64,000 nucleotides of DNA, from NCBI RefSeq assembly GCF_900116295.1, contig NZ_FPAF01000018.1, positions 1-64,000 on the forward strand, in the 5' to 3' direction. Shown here piece after piece: positions 45,368 through 56,541 of this stretch. Every line of letters starts with the position of its first letter. Within the stretch, counting starts at the first letter, position 1. Below the pieces are notes generated by a model. That model had not been told where the DNA came from. It was given only the letters and a program-made list of their open reading frames with translations, and searched no databases. Source of the DNA: Bacillus sp. 103mf. Lineage in GTDB: Bacteria > Bacillota > Bacilli > Bacillales > Bacillaceae_G. The position numbers and the translations under genes were made by a program.

Positions 45368-47596
45368 TTACACTTTCGTCACTGGGGCAAATTTTGCCAT
45401 TAATCGTTTAATGCCAATTGGACTTGGGAATGCAATGTCTAATTCTTTCCCATCTCCTTCGCCTTTCACACTTACAACAGTGCCAATCCCCCATTTTTGA
45501 TGTGATGCTTTATCACCAACTGACCAGCCAATTTGCTCACCGCCTGTTGTTTTCACAGCTGAACGAACAACGGCTGAACGGGAACGAACTGTTGTTGTAG
45601 TTGCAGGCTTAGACTTTGCACCAAAAGTTTCACGCTTTGGTTTTACTTCATGAAGCGTTTCAATAAGATCTTCAGGAATTTCCGAGATGAAACGTGATTC
45701 TTTATTCATGCTCGTTCTACCAAATATCGTTCGCATTTGGGCATTCGTTACGTACAGTTCTTCTTCGGCACGTGTAATCCCAACGTATGCTAAGCGGCGT
45801 TCTTCTTGCATTTCATCTTCTTCCATTAAAGAACGAGTATGCGGGAAAATCCCTTCTTCTAATCCTAAAATGAACACAACAGGGAATTCCAATCCTTTTG
45901 CAGAGTGCATCGTCATTAAAATGACTTCTTCACCAGCAGTTGGATCTTCATCTACACGATCAATATCAGCAACAAGTGCTAAATCTGTTAAGAACGCAAC
46001 GAGACTCTTATCTTCACTTTGTGATTCAAACGTTTGTGTAACAGATAAAAATTCATCTAAGTTTTCTAAACGTCCCTCTGATTCTAACGTACGTTCATTC
46101 TTCAGCGCATCACGGTAACCTGTTTTTTCTAATACTTCTTCTACAAGTTCTGTTACCGATAAATATTCTTGCATGTTTACCCAATTATGAAGCTGTTTTG
46201 CAAATTCTGCTACTGTCTTCGCAATTTTGGCACTTACACCGACATGCTCAATTTCATCTAATACAGCTGTCAATGAAAGACCATTTTGCACGCCATAATT
46301 AATGATCTTATCAATAGATGTTGCTCCAACACCACGTTTTGGCACATTAATAATACGCGCAAAGCTAATTTCATCATCCGGGTTTGCAATTAAACGCAAA
46401 TACGCCAGCATATCTTTAATCTCTTTACGGTCATAGAACTTAATACCGCCAACAATTTTGTATGGAATATTTGATTTTAAGAAAATCTCCTCGACCATAC
46501 GGGACTGGGCGTTCGTACGATACAGTACTGCAAAGTCTGTATACTTTCGATTTCCCATTTGAATTTCATCACGAATCTTTTTCGCAACAAAATATGCTTC
46601 ATCTTTTTCAGTTGCAGCGCGGTAATACGAAATTTTACTTCCTATTTGATTATCCGTCCATAACTTTTTCGGTTTACGATTTGTATTATTTTCAATAACC
46701 GCATTCGCTGCATTTAAAATACTTTGCGTTGAGCGGTAGTTTTGTTCTAATAAAATAACTTGTGCATTGTTATAATCTTTTTCAAATGACAAGATGTTCG
46801 AAATATCAGCTCCGCGCCAGCGATAAATCGACTGATCTGAGTCACCAACTACACAAAGGTTTTTAAAACGTGCCGCCAATTGATTAACAAGAATGTACTG
46901 AGCACGGTTCGTATCTTGATACTCATCAACGTGAATATATTGGAATTTACGTTGATAAAACTCCAGTACTTCCGGTACACGTTCAAATAATTGAATCGTC
47001 GTCATAATTAAATCATCAAAATCAAGTGCACTATTTTTAAGAAGACGCTTTTGGTATTCTGTATACACATCGCTCGTCAACTTTTCGTATGGATCTGCAA
47101 TTGAGATTTTTTTCGCATATTTTTCTGGAGATAGTAATTCATTTTTCGCATTGCTAATTCCGGAAAGAATAGAACGCGGTTCAAATTTCTTCGGATCAAC
47201 ATTGCGCTCTTTCATAATTTTTTTCACAACTGTTAATTGATCACTTGCATCTAAAATTGTAAAGTTACGATTAATACCAATGCGATCAATATCTCGTCGT
47301 AAAATACGCACACACATCGAGTGGAATGTTGAAATCCAAATGTCCTCTGCTTCAGGACCAACAAGTTTATCAATACGTTCACGCATTTCACGCGCTGCTT
47401 TATTTGTAAACGTAATCGCAAGTATATTCCACGGTGCAACACCTTTTTCGCCAAGTAAATAAGCAATGCGGTGCGTTAACACACGCGTCTTACCACTACC
47501 TGCTCCCGCCATAAGTAACAATGGTCCAGACGTTGTTTGGACAGCCTTTTGTTGCTGTGGATTTAATCCTGTTAATAATTTTTCTGTTATACTCAT
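45368..47596 (-). CDS. pcrA: ATP-dependent DNA helicase PcrA
   Basis: 742-residue SF1 helicase (UvrD family), 3'-5' unwinding in repair, rolling-circle replication and removal of RecA or stalled polymerase. Motifs: [10 protein letters not shown] (Q motif), [14 protein letters not shown] (Walker A), [12 protein letters not shown] (Walker B), [16 protein letters not shown] (motif III), LEQNYRST (IV), [15 protein letters not shown] (V) and [12 protein letters not shown] (VI). The C-terminal tail after about 655 ([29 protein letters not shown]) is the PcrA Tudor-like domain binding RNA polymerase. Start at 47596 with TAGGTGG before it. Confidence 0.97.
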   Translation of the reverse strand: MSITEKLLTGLNPQQQKAVQTTSGPLLLMAGAGSGKTRVLTHRIAYLLGEKGVAPWNILAITFTNKAAREMRERIDKLVGPEAEDIWISTFHSMCVRILRRDIDRIGINRNFTILDASDQLTVVKKIMKERNVDPKKFEPRSILSGISNAKNELLSPEKYAKKISIADPYEKLTSDVYTEYQKRLLKNSALDFDDLIMTTIQLFERVPEVLEFYQRKFQYIHVDEYQDTNRAQYILVNQLAARFKNLCVVGDSDQSIYRWRGADISNILSFEKDYNNAQVILLEQNYRSTQSILNAANAVIENNTNRKPKKLWTDNQIGSKISYYRAATEKDEAYFVAKKIRDEIQMGNRKYTDFAVLYRTNAQSRMVEEIFLKSNIPYKIVGGIKFYDRKEIKDMLAYLRLIANPDDEISFARIINVPKRGVGATSIDKIINYGVQNGLSLTAVLDEIEHVGVSAKIAKTVAEFAKQLHNWVNMQEYLSVTELVEEVLEKTGYRDALKNERTLESEGRLENLDEFLSVTQTFESQSEDKSLVAFLTDLALVADIDRVDEDPTAGEEVILMTMHSAKGLEFPVVFILGLEEGIFPHTRSLMEEDEMQEERRLAYVGITRAEEELYVTNAQMRTIFGRTSMNKESRFISEIPEDLIETLHEVKPKRETFGAKSKPATTTTVRSRSAVVRSAVKTTGGEQIGWSVGDKASHQKWGIGTVVSVKGEGDGKELDIAFPSPIGIKRLMAKFAPVTKV

Positions 47597-47608
47597 GTAT
47601 TCGGCCAC

Positions 47609-48298
47609 CTACTTTCCTTTTACAGCTTGTACTGTTGCTAAAGCTTTCTTTATATCTTCATAAATTAAATTTCCAACGACAACTGTATCCGCATATTGTG
47701 CCATTTCTTTCGCTTGGTCTGCATTTGCAATTCCGCCGCCATAATATAATGTTGCACTCTGCAGCTCAGCTTTCACTTTTTTTACAAGTTCCGCATCCCC
47801 GTATGTGCCGCTATATTCTAAATAAAAAATTGGTAAATGAAGAAGTTTATCCGCCATACGTGCATATGCAATTACATCGTCTTCTGATAGTTCACAATTT
47901 GCTTCCGTTAACTTTGCTACCTTCGCTTCTGGATTTAACACACAATATCCTTGCATGAAAATTTCATCCCAGTTCATAATATCTCCATATTCTTTCAACG
48001 CCGCATGATGAAGGCCTGTTACCCAGTCTACCTTTTGACTGTTTAATACACTTGGGATGTAATAAAAATCGAATCCTGGTGTAATCGAATCCAATGTTGA
48101 AACTTCTAATACACAAGGAACCGCATATCTACGAATGCTTACTAGCATGTGTAATACATTATCAATTGTAATTCCGTCGCTTCCGCCAACAATAACAGCG
48201 TCTGTTCCTGATTCACAAATAAGCTCTAAATGTTCATCGCTTAACTCCTTATTCGGATCAAGCTTAAATACATGTTTCCACTGTGAAATATTGTACAT
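47609..48298 (-). CDS. pcrB: Heptaprenylglyceryl phosphate synthase
   Basis: 229-residue TIM-barrel prenyltransferase that joins heptaprenyl diphosphate to sn-glycerol-1-phosphate, making archaeal-type ether lipids in Bacillus. Motifs: [47 protein letters not shown] (substrate pocket), [16 protein letters not shown] and [14 protein letters not shown] (phosphate site). AAAGGGTG before the ATG. 12 bases upstream of pcrA, so it heads the pcrB-pcrA-ligA-camS operon. Confidence 0.95.
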   Translation of the reverse strand: MYNISQWKHVFKLDPNKELSDEHLELICESGTDAVIVGGSDGITIDNVLHMLVSIRRYAVPCVLEVSTLDSITPGFDFYYIPSVLNSQKVDWVTGLHHAALKEYGDIMNWDEIFMQGYCVLNPEAKVAKLTEANCELSEDDVIAYARMADKLLHLPIFYLEYSGTYGDAELVKKVKAELQSATLYYGGGIANADQAKEMAQYADTVVVGNLIYEDIKKALATVQAVKGK

Positions 48299-48493
48299 GA
48301 AAACACCCTTTCTTTTCTCTAATCGTCTTTACACATTCTTTCATTATAACAAAAAATAAGCTGCTGACACACGTCCCATCCAACATCTTTTTCTACGTCA
48401 AATGTTGGATTGTATACAGAAAAAGCATACAAGGAACAATAACTCTTGAAATAGATAAACCTATTTCAAAGCTGATGAAAAGGAGTGAATGTC

Positions 48494-48877
48494 TTGAGCA
48501 AGCAAAACATCGGCACAATCAATGCTCTTATTCGTATTACACTTGGTTTTATTCTGCTTAGCTGCAGCACTGCAAAGCTTGCAAGAAAACCATGGTGTAC
48601 TTGGTCAAAAATTATGCTTTGGGTTGGGGCAATGAGAATCGCAGAAGGCATCATTCGTTTCTGTCCTATTGTAGAAGCATGCAAATTTAGTAAATATATG
48701 AACATTCCTGATTTAAAAATGCCAGGCATGGATTTTATGAAGAATGGACAGTCTAATAAACAAGAAGCACATCATACTTCTCACAACGACGAGAAAACAA
48801 GTCATGGAAGTTATGATGCTTCTGATAAGGAAATCGAAGCTGAGCTTGAAAAGGCTCTTCTCTCCAAACCGCTTTGA
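48494..48877 (+). CDS. DUF2892 (YgaP-like membrane) protein
   Basis: 127 residues. N-terminal part (about 1-60) with two hydrophobic segments and the pattern NIGTINALIRITLGFILLSC, then KIMLWVGAMRIAEGIIRFCP, matching the DUF2892/YgaP transmembrane domain with its conserved Cys-Pro. The C-terminal half is hydrophilic, His-rich (HHTSHNDEKTSHGSYDAS) and acidic. No rhodanese domain as in E. coli YgaP. Start at TTG 48494 with AAAGGAG nine bases before. Function unknown; sulfur transport is suggested only by the family. Confidence 0.8.
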   Translation: MSKQNIGTINALIRITLGFILLSCSTAKLARKPWCTWSKIMLWVGAMRIAEGIIRFCPIVEACKFSKYMNIPDLKMPGMDFMKNGQSNKQEAHHTSHNDEKTSHGSYDASDKEIEAELEKALLSKPL

Positions 48878-48910
48878 ATCATTTGTCAACATGCAAGATG
48901 CTCTCAAAGA

Positions 48911-48948
48911 AACTTAGTCGCTGCAGTGGGCGACTAAGTTTTCTTTTA
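48911..48948 (+). terminator. Terminator after the DUF2892 gene
   Basis: AAACTTAGTCGC and GCGACTAAGTTT pair around TGCAGTGG, then TCTTTTATTTT. Confidence 0.85.
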
Positions 48949-49075
48949 TTTTACCACAAACAGAACTAATGTTCTATTCGGTGAAATTTTATTTTTTCTA
49001 AAAATTATAACAAGAACCTATTGTCACCTTTGATATAAAAGTGATATCATTTTTATATCAAAAGGAGGCGAGATC

Positions 49076-49921
49076 ATGAAAGAGAAACAAGTATTTCATG
49101 TAAATGGATTTTTAGGACTGCTTGCAGTTTTAGTTTTAATTGGGGTTGGTTTATTTAGTCTTATTAATGAACTATTTGCTATTGGTATTCCTTCTTTTTT
49201 ATTGGCAGCAATCCTTGCAAGTGGCATTGGTATGGTACAGCCAAACCAAGCAAAAGTGATTACATTTTTCGGTAACTATTTAGGAACCATTCGTGAAAAT
49301 GGCCTGTTTTTAACAGTCCCATTTGCATTTCGTCAAACCGTTTCACTACGTGTGGAAAACTTTAATAGTAAAAAATTAAAGGTAAACGATGTCGAGGGGA
49401 ATCCAATTGAAATTGCAGCTGTTGTTGTTTATAAAGTTGTCGACTCAGCAAAAGCAATCTTCGGTGTTGAGCACTATGATGCTTTCGTGGAAATTCAAAG
49501 TGAAACAGCAATTCGCCACGTGGCAACGAAATATGCATATGATAATTTCCAAGATGAAAACAGTATTACACTGCGCGGAAATTCAGAAGAAATTTCCGAA
49601 GAGTTAAAACGAGAATTAGAAGCACGTTTAGAAATTGCAGGAGTAGAAGTAATCGAAACTCGTTTAACGCACTTAGCTTACGCAACTGAAATTGCCCATG
49701 CAATGCTTCAGCGTCAACAAGCAAAAGCAGTATTAGCTGCAAGAAAAGAAATTGTAGAAGGTGCTGTACAAATGGCGAAAGATTCTATTCAAAAACTCGA
49801 TGAAGAGGGTATACTTGATCTAGATGACGAAAGAAAAGCAAATATGGTTAATAACTTATTAGTTGCCATCGTCTCAGATAAAGGAGCACAACCCGTTATT
49901 AATGCAGGAAGTCTCTACTAA
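49076..49921 (+). CDS. SPFH/Band 7 domain membrane protein
   Basis: 281 residues. Two N-terminal hydrophobic segments (about 10-30 and 33-53), then an SPFH domain at about 55-235: GMVQPNQAKVITFFGNYLGT, GLFLTVPFAFRQTVSLRVEN, DVEGNPIEIAAVVVYKVVD, ALRRV-type QSETAIRHVATKYAYD, EARLEIAGVEVIETRLTHLA. A coiled-coil-like C-terminus (RQQAKAVLAARKEIVEGAVQ) follows. It probably forms membrane scaffolds like flotillin/prohibitin. AAAGGAGG before ATG. Co-transcribed with the ribbon-helix-helix gene 15 bases downstream, which is an odd partner. Confidence 0.88.
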   Translation: MKEKQVFHVNGFLGLLAVLVLIGVGLFSLINELFAIGIPSFLLAAILASGIGMVQPNQAKVITFFGNYLGTIRENGLFLTVPFAFRQTVSLRVENFNSKKLKVNDVEGNPIEIAAVVVYKVVDSAKAIFGVEHYDAFVEIQSETAIRHVATKYAYDNFQDENSITLRGNSEEISEELKRELEARLEIAGVEVIETRLTHLAYATEIAHAMLQRQQAKAVLAARKEIVEGAVQMAKDSIQKLDEEGILDLDDERKANMVNNLLVAIVSDKGAQPVINAGSLY

Positions 49922-49936
49922 AGGTTGTCGGTAATC

Positions 49937-50087
49937 ATGGCTAAAAAGAAAAGCTTCCCATTACGAATCGATCCCGAATTGTACGCAATTATTGAAAAGT
50001 GGGCAAACGACGAATTTCGAAGTGTGAATGGTCACATTGAATATTTACTTCGCGAGATGGCTAAGCAAAAGGGTAAAATAAAAAAAG

Positions 50088-50098
<11 letters not shown>
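49937..50098 (+). CDS. Arc/ribbon-helix-helix small protein
   Basis: 53 residues reading KKKSFPLRIDPELYAIIEKW and then ANDEFRSVNGHIEYLLREMA, the pattern of an Arc/MetJ-type ribbon-helix-helix: a basic strand, helix A, turn with SVNGHIE, helix B. Such proteins bind DNA as dimers. It follows the SPFH gene by 15 bases, within one transcript that ends in the shared hairpin at 50088. Too weak a ribosome site is visible (AAGGTTG), so it may rely on coupling. No toxin gene adjoins it. Confidence 0.75.
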
Positions 50099-51381
<1,283 letters not shown>

Positions 51382-51420
51382 TCATCCTCCATTATTCAAG
51401 TTAAAATCCAGTCTCTTCGC

Positions 51421-51536
51421 GATATATCGGCGGAAATGGTGCATTTATCGGCGACTTTCACAATATATCGACCGTTCTTTAACATATATCGGCGATTCGA
51501 CACAACTTAAAGACCCTTCGACGCCGTTCGACACAA
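51421..51536. repeat. Phased ATATATCG motif array between purH and purD
   Basis: Four ATATATCG-type motifs (ATATATCGGCG, ATTTATCGGCG, ATATATCGACC, ATATATCGGCG) start at 51422, 51443, 51463 and 51484, that is 20-21 bp apart. TTCGACAC, TTCGACGC and TTCGACAC follow at 51496, 51517 and 51527. No ORF. The same motifs appear at 39270-39313. Confidence 0.7.
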
Positions 51537-51565
51537 AAGCTAGATCATATTCAAAAGTAGAAGAA

Positions 51566-51598
51566 GATGACCCAAAAGTGGACTTTTGGTCATCTCCT
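51566..51598 (-). terminator. Hairpin between purH and purD
   Basis: GATGACC/GGTCATC with AAAAGT/ACTTTT inside, a nearly loopless stem; on the minus strand TCTTCTACTTTTG follows. Could be a partial terminator separating purD from the rest of the operon. Confidence 0.5.
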
Positions 51599-51609
51599 TC
51601 GTTTCTCAA

Positions 51610-53145
51610 TTAATGTTTGAAATGACGTACTCCAGTAAATACCATCGCAATGCCGTACTCATCTGCTTTTTGAATGGAATCTTCATCGCGAATGGATCCA
51701 CCTGGTTGAATGATTGCTGTAATACCAGCTTTAGCCGCTTCTTCTACTGTATCTGGCATTGGGAAATATGCATCAGATGCAAGTGCACTTCCTTGTGCTT
51801 TCTCACCCGCTTGTGTAATAGCAATTTTCGCTGAGCCAACGCGGTTCATTTGCCCTGCACCAACACCAATTGTCATATTATCCTTCGCTAAAACAATTGC
51901 ATTTGATTTTACATGTTTTACAACTTTCCAAGCTAATTTTAAATCATTCCATTCCTGCTCTGTTGGTTCACGCTTTGTTGGAATTGTGATTGTTGCATCT
52001 TCTAATGCTAAAGTATCCTCTTCTTGTACAAGTAAACCACCTTGGATAGAAGTTAACTTCTTACTAGCTGCCCTAACTTTAGCAATATCAACAGTTAACA
52101 AACGTAAGTTTTTCTTACTTTGCAGCACTTCTAAAGCTTCCTGTGAGAAAGAAGGTGCAATAATGATTTCTAAGAAAATTTCATGCAGCTTTTCTGCCGT
52201 CCTTTTGTCAATTTCACGATTTGCTGCAATAATTCCACCAAAAATTGATACTGGATCTGCTTCGTAAGCACGTGCATATGCTTCATGAATATCAGCTCCA
52301 ACACCAACGCCGCACGGATTCATATGTTTTATCGCTACAACTGCTGGTTCTGTAAATTCTTTCACGATGCTAAGCGCTGCATCTGCATCATTGATGTTAT
52401 TATAAGATAACTCTTTACCATGTAATTGTTCTGCATATGCAACAGAAGAAGTTGCTGCAAACGGTGCCTTATAGAACGCTGCTTTTTGATGTGGATTTTC
52501 GCCGTAACGTAAATCTTGTTTTTTCTCAAACGTAACAGTTAACGTTTCAGGGCTTTCTTCTCCTGTTTGTTCTGTTAAATAGTTTGAAATTAATGCATCG
52601 TATGCCGCTGTATGACGGAATACTTTTGCTGCTAATTTACGTTTTGTTTCTTTTGAAACTTCTCCACTTTCCTTTAATTCTGCTAATACAACATCGTAAT
52701 CTTTTGGATCCACGACAACCGTTACAAACTCGTGGTTTTTCGCAGCAGATCGAATCATTGTCGGGCCGCCGATATCAATATTTTCAATCGCATCAGCAAA
52801 TGTCACATCTGGTTTTGCAATCGTTTCTTTAAATGGATACAGGTTTACAACAACAAAGTCAATCGGCTGAATGTCAAGTTCATTCATTTGGGACATATGC
52901 GTTTCGTTATCACGTACAGCAAGAAGTCCACCATGGATGTTTGGATGTAATGTTTTCACACGACCATCCATAATCTCTGGAAAACCTGTTACTTCAGAAA
53001 TTCCAATTACTTGTAAGCCGTTTTCTTCTAGTAACTTTTTCGTCCCACCTGTTGAAATCACTTCAATCCCTTGCTCAAGTAATCCTTTTACAAATTCTAC
53101 AACTCCAGCTTTATTTGAAACACTGATTAATGCACGCTTTTTCAT
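51610..53145 (-). CDS. purH: AICAR transformylase / IMP cyclohydrolase
   Basis: 511-residue bifunctional enzyme performing the last two steps to IMP. N-terminal cyclohydrolase domain (about 1-190): [64 protein letters not shown]-terminal transformylase domain: [31 protein letters not shown] (Lys-His pair), and [25 protein letters not shown] before ATG. 37 bases after purN. Confidence 0.97.
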   Translation of the reverse strand: MKKRALISVSNKAGVVEFVKGLLEQGIEVISTGGTKKLLEENGLQVIGISEVTGFPEIMDGRVKTLHPNIHGGLLAVRDNETHMSQMNELDIQPIDFVVVNLYPFKETIAKPDVTFADAIENIDIGGPTMIRSAAKNHEFVTVVVDPKDYDVVLAELKESGEVSKETKRKLAAKVFRHTAAYDALISNYLTEQTGEESPETLTVTFEKKQDLRYGENPHQKAAFYKAPFAATSSVAYAEQLHGKELSYNNINDADAALSIVKEFTEPAVVAIKHMNPCGVGVGADIHEAYARAYEADPVSIFGGIIAANREIDKRTAEKLHEIFLEIIIAPSFSQEALEVLQSKKNLRLLTVDIAKVRAASKKLTSIQGGLLVQEEDTLALEDATITIPTKREPTEQEWNDLKLAWKVVKHVKSNAIVLAKDNMTIGVGAGQMNRVGSAKIAITQAGEKAQGSALASDAYFPMPDTVEEAAKAGITAIIQPGGSIRDEDSIQKADEYGIAMVFTGVRHFKH

Positions 53146-53181
53146 TTATTCTCCACCCCTAGTTGTATTAAATTTCCGCTC

Positions 53182-53760
53182 TTATAACTTCACTTCAGAA
53201 TGTAATAAAGATTTCACCGTATCTACGTACAATCTATGTTCGACAAGTTGAATTTTCTTTTGTAAACTTTCTCGTGTATCATTTTCAGAAACTGTTACTG
53301 CTTCTTGGGCGATAATTGGCCCAGTGTCCATACCTGCATCAACGTAATGGATCGTTACACCTGTTACTTTCACACCATATTCAATTGCTTGCCCAACTGC
53401 ATCTTTTCCAGGAAAGCTTGGCAATAGTGAAGGGTGAATGTTAACGATTCTCCCTTCATAAACAGCTAGCAATGTCGGACCAATTAAACGCATATACCCC
53501 GCTAGAATAATCCAATCAATCTCGTACTCTTGCAATTTCTTTACTATTTCTTGTTCGAATGCTTCCTTTGATTCATACGCTTTCGCTGAAAAGGAAAAGC
53601 AAGGAACATGATGATTATTTGCGCGCTCTATAACACGTGCGCCCGGCTGATCACATACGAGCAAACTAAGCTTTGCATCTAATCTTCCAGCCTCTACCGC
53701 GTCCACAAGTGCTTGGAAATTAGAACCGCTTCCTGAAGCAAAAATTGCTAATCGGCTCAT
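53182..53760 (-). CDS. purN: Phosphoribosylglycinamide formyltransferase
   Basis: 192-residue 10-formyl-THF-dependent GAR transformylase. [20 protein letters not shown] (phosphate loop), [36 protein letters not shown] (catalytic Asn and His) and [18 protein letters not shown] (catalytic Asp). Overlaps the purM stop by four bases (ATGA), so translation is coupled. Confidence 0.97.
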   Translation of the reverse strand: MSRLAIFASGSGSNFQALVDAVEAGRLDAKLSLLVCDQPGARVIERANNHHVPCFSFSAKAYESKEAFEQEIVKKLQEYEIDWIILAGYMRLIGPTLLAVYEGRIVNIHPSLLPSFPGKDAVGQAIEYGVKVTGVTIHYVDAGMDTGPIIAQEAVTVSENDTRESLQKKIQLVEHRLYVDTVKSLLHSEVKL

Positions 53761-54797
53761 GATACCGCGCCTCCATCAAATGTAACACCTGAACCTTTCA
53801 CAGTGCGTCCGATGATACGAGCTGTTTCCCCTTGTTCTTCTAAAAGTTTCATAGCACCTTCTACATCTTCTTCTTTGACCGCTACTACCATACCAATACC
53901 CATGTTAAAAATATTGAACATTTCTTCTTTCTTTAATTGACCAACTTCTTGCAGTAAATCAAAGATTGGATGAACTGTCCAAGAACCAAGTTCAATTTGT
54001 GCTCCGATACCTTCTGGCAACATACGTGGAATATTTTCAATAAATCCGCCGCCAGTAATATGAGCCATACCAGTTACGTTATATTTCTTCAATAGTTCTA
54101 AAATAGGTTTGACGTAAATTTTCGTTGGTTTTAATAATTCTTCACCAAGTGGTAGTTCTAAACGACCATAAATACGATCAAGTGAAAGTTGTCCATCCTC
54201 TACCAACACTTTACGTACAAGAGAATAACCATTACTATGAATTCCACTAGAAGCAAGCCCAATTAATACTTGATTCTCTTCAATAGATTGTCCTGTAACA
54301 ATTTTCTTTTTATCAACAATACCAACCGTAAACCCCGCTAAATCATATTCTTCCTCAGAATACATCCCTGGCATTTCAGCTGTTTCTCCGCCGATTAATG
54401 AACAACCAGCCTGACGGCATCCTTCTGCAATTCCTTTGACGATGTCTTCAATTTTACTAGGTTCTGCTTTACCGCAAGCAATATAATCAAGGAAAAAGAG
54501 TGGCTCTGCTCCTTGAACAACAATGTCATTTACACACATTGCAACTGCATCGATACCGATTGTGTCATGTTTGTCCATCATGAAAGCGAGCATTAATTTT
54601 GTCCCTACACCATCTGTTCCAGATACTAATACTGGCTCTTCTAATGCGAATTTTGAAAGATCAAACATCCCTCCAAAACCGCCTAACCCGCCTAGCACTT
54701 CTTTTCTCATCGTTGTTTGCACGTGTTTTTTCATGCGAGATACCGCTTCATATCCAGCTTCAATATCTACTCCTGCTTGCTTATATGCATTCGCCAT
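53757..54797 (-). CDS. purM: Phosphoribosylformylglycinamidine cyclo-ligase
   Basis: 346-residue AIR synthetase. [34 protein letters not shown] (ATP/Mg), [51 protein letters not shown]. It begins 329 bases after purF, with a family R repeat and a terminator-like hairpin in between, while the flanking genes overlap or nearly so. Confidence 0.97.
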   Translation of the reverse strand: MANAYKQAGVDIEAGYEAVSRMKKHVQTTMRKEVLGGLGGFGGMFDLSKFALEEPVLVSGTDGVGTKLMLAFMMDKHDTIGIDAVAMCVNDIVVQGAEPLFFLDYIACGKAEPSKIEDIVKGIAEGCRQAGCSLIGGETAEMPGMYSEEEYDLAGFTVGIVDKKKIVTGQSIEENQVLIGLASSGIHSNGYSLVRKVLVEDGQLSLDRIYGRLELPLGEELLKPTKIYVKPILELLKKYNVTGMAHITGGGFIENIPRMLPEGIGAQIELGSWTVHPIFDLLQEVGQLKKEEMFNIFNMGIGMVVAVKEEDVEGAMKLLEEQGETARIIGRTVKGSGVTFDGGAVS

Positions 54798-54860
54798 CGT
54801 TTCTATACACCTCGTCTTTTTATACTGAAAGAATTTCTCCCGTCTACTGGGTAGTAACTG

Positions 54861-54903
54861 TAAGAAAAAGCGAGCTTCTACACAGCGTATAGTAGAAGCT
54901 GCT
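54861..54903 (-). terminator. Terminator-like hairpin inside the pur operon (purF-purM)
   Basis: On the minus strand GCAGCTTCTAC pairs with GTAGAAGCT and is followed by CGCTTTTTCTTAC, the form of an intrinsic terminator, 64 bases before the purM start. Confidence 0.6.
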
Positions 54904-54920
54904 ATGCTTTCTTATCGTGC

Positions 54921-55119
54921 TCTATATAAATCTATTTTAATTTTCCGACATATAGGTCGATGCTGTGCAGACAAAAAATGACTTACACTCTCTTGCTCCC
55001 TGTGTTTTAAACCTTGCATGTGGTAGAAAAAGGCCCTGACCGCTTCTATGCACGGCCAGATGCTCTCGCCCCTCCCTAAAAAGAAAAGGTTTTTTATGTC
55101 GTTTTTTAACTTATATATC
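54921..55119 (+). repeat. Structured dispersed repeat (family R), copy 9, in the pur operon
   Basis: Full length: CCGACATATAGGTCG, GCATGTGGTAGAAAAAGGCC, CTGACCGCTTCTATGCACGG, CCAGATGCTCTCGCCCC and AAGAAAAGGTTTTTTATGTCG. It lies antisense to the operon between purF and purM. Confidence 0.8.
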
Positions 55120-55125
55120 TTTGCT

Positions 55126-56541
55126 TTATTTCATACTTGCTAAAAGTTCTTGCTCATAATCATAAAGAGCCGTCGGATAATCGCCATTAAAGTAAGCCAT
55201 ACATAAACCGCCATATTTCCCTTCGTACGGACGGCCAATTGCATTAATTAAACCCTCTTCACTTAAAAATGTTAAAGAGTCTGCTCCAATGATTTCACGA
55301 ATTTCTTCTATTGAATGATTTGCTGCGATTAATTCTTTTCTTGTTTGAATGTCAATTCCATAGAAGCACGGATACTTAAGAGGCGGCGAAGCAATTCTTA
55401 CATGCACTTCTGTTGCCCCAGCCTCGCGAAGCATACGAACAATTCGCTTGCTTGTTGTACCACGTACGATAGAATCGTCAATCATAACAACACGTTTTCC
55501 TTCAACAACACCTCGTACTGCTGAAAGTTTCATTTTTACCCCTTGTTCACGCAATTCTTGAGAAGGTTGAATAAACGTACGTCCAACATAACGATTTTTA
55601 ATTAAACCTAACTCATAAGGAATTCCAGTTGCTTCTGCATAGCCGATCGCCGCCGAAATACTAGAATCAGGTACACCTGTTACAACATCTGCTTCAACCG
55701 GAGCTTCCTTTGCTAACAACTTCCCCATATTTTTACGCGCTGCATGGACGTTAACACCAGCAATGTTTGAATCAGGGCGCGCAAAGTAAATGTACTCCAT
55801 GCTGCAAATGGCATGTTCTACATCATTTGTAAAACGATTTATCTGAATTCCTTCATCATTAATGATAAGTAATTCTCCAGGTTCTACATCACGAATGTAT
55901 GTTGCTCCTACTACATCAAAAGCACATGTTTCAGATGCTACAACGTATGCATCTCCCATCTTTCCAATCGAAAGCGGACGGAATCCATTTGGATCTAATG
56001 CAACAATCATTTCATTTCCTGTTAATAATAAATAAGCAAAAGCACCTTTTACTTTGTTTAATGCATCTTTTACACTTTCAATTAATGTACCTTTTGTATT
56101 GCGTTTAATTAAATGAAGCAATACTTCTGTATCCGAACTTGTTTGAAAAATACTTCCCTCTGCCTCTAATTCACGGCGAAGCATTTTTGCGTTAATTAAA
56201 TTACCGTTATGAGCTAATGCCATACTATGGTCTGAAAAGCGAAATAACAGTGGTTGAACATTCGCAACTTCAGCGCCGCCTGCTGTCGCATAACGAACGT
56301 GCCCAATCGCTGATTTTCCGTTTAAATCATCTAACTCACCGCGTGAAAACACTTCTGATATTAAACCAAGCCCTCTATGACCAGTGATTTTCTCCCCATT
56401 ATTTACAACAATGCCAGCGCCTTCTTGACCACGGTGCTGCAAGCTATGCAACCCATAATACGTAACTTGTGCTGCATTTTCATGCCCCCAAATTCCGAAA
56501 ACGCCGCATTCTTCATTTAGCCCCTTTATTTCATTAAGCAT
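55126..56541 (-). CDS. purF: Amidophosphoribosyltransferase
   Basis: 471-residue first committed enzyme of purine synthesis (PRPP plus glutamine to phosphoribosylamine). An 11-residue propeptide, [11 protein letters not shown], precedes the N-terminal nucleophile Cys of [14 protein letters not shown], as in the Fe-S type B. subtilis enzyme. PRTase motif [18 protein letters not shown]. Fe-S cysteines are in [22 protein letters not shown] and [12 protein letters not shown]. Start at 56541 (AAAGGGGC upstream), overlapping purL by 16 bases. Confidence 0.97.
   Translation of the reverse strand: MLNEIKGLNEECGVFGIWGHENAAQVTYYGLHSLQHRGQEGAGIVVNNGEKITGHRGLGLISEVFSRGELDDLNGKSAIGHVRYATAGGAEVANVQPLLFRFSDHSMALAHNGNLINAKMLRRELEAEGSIFQTSSDTEVLLHLIKRNTKGTLIESVKDALNKVKGAFAYLLLTGNEMIVALDPNGFRPLSIGKMGDAYVVASETCAFDVVGATYIRDVEPGELLIINDEGIQINRFTNDVEHAICSMEYIYFARPDSNIAGVNVHAARKNMGKLLAKEAPVEADVVTGVPDSSISAAIGYAEATGIPYELGLIKNRYVGRTFIQPSQELREQGVKMKLSAVRGVVEGKRVVMIDDSIVRGTTSKRIVRMLREAGATEVHVRIASPPLKYPCFYGIDIQTRKELIAANHSIEEIREIIGADSLTFLSEEGLINAIGRPYEGKYGGLCMAYFNGDYPTALYDYEQELLASMK

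Noticed and set aside
47521-47958. 145-codon plus-strand frame opposite pcrA/pcrB
   Set aside because: Leu-rich antisense shadow of two well-defined genes with no ribosome site.
51421-51536. CRISPR-like array
   Set aside because: The repeated unit is only about 8-11 bp with 10-bp spacers, degenerate, and there are no cas genes.
51710-52267. 185-codon plus-strand frame opposite purH
   Set aside because: Antisense shadow; purH is complete and conserved on the other strand.
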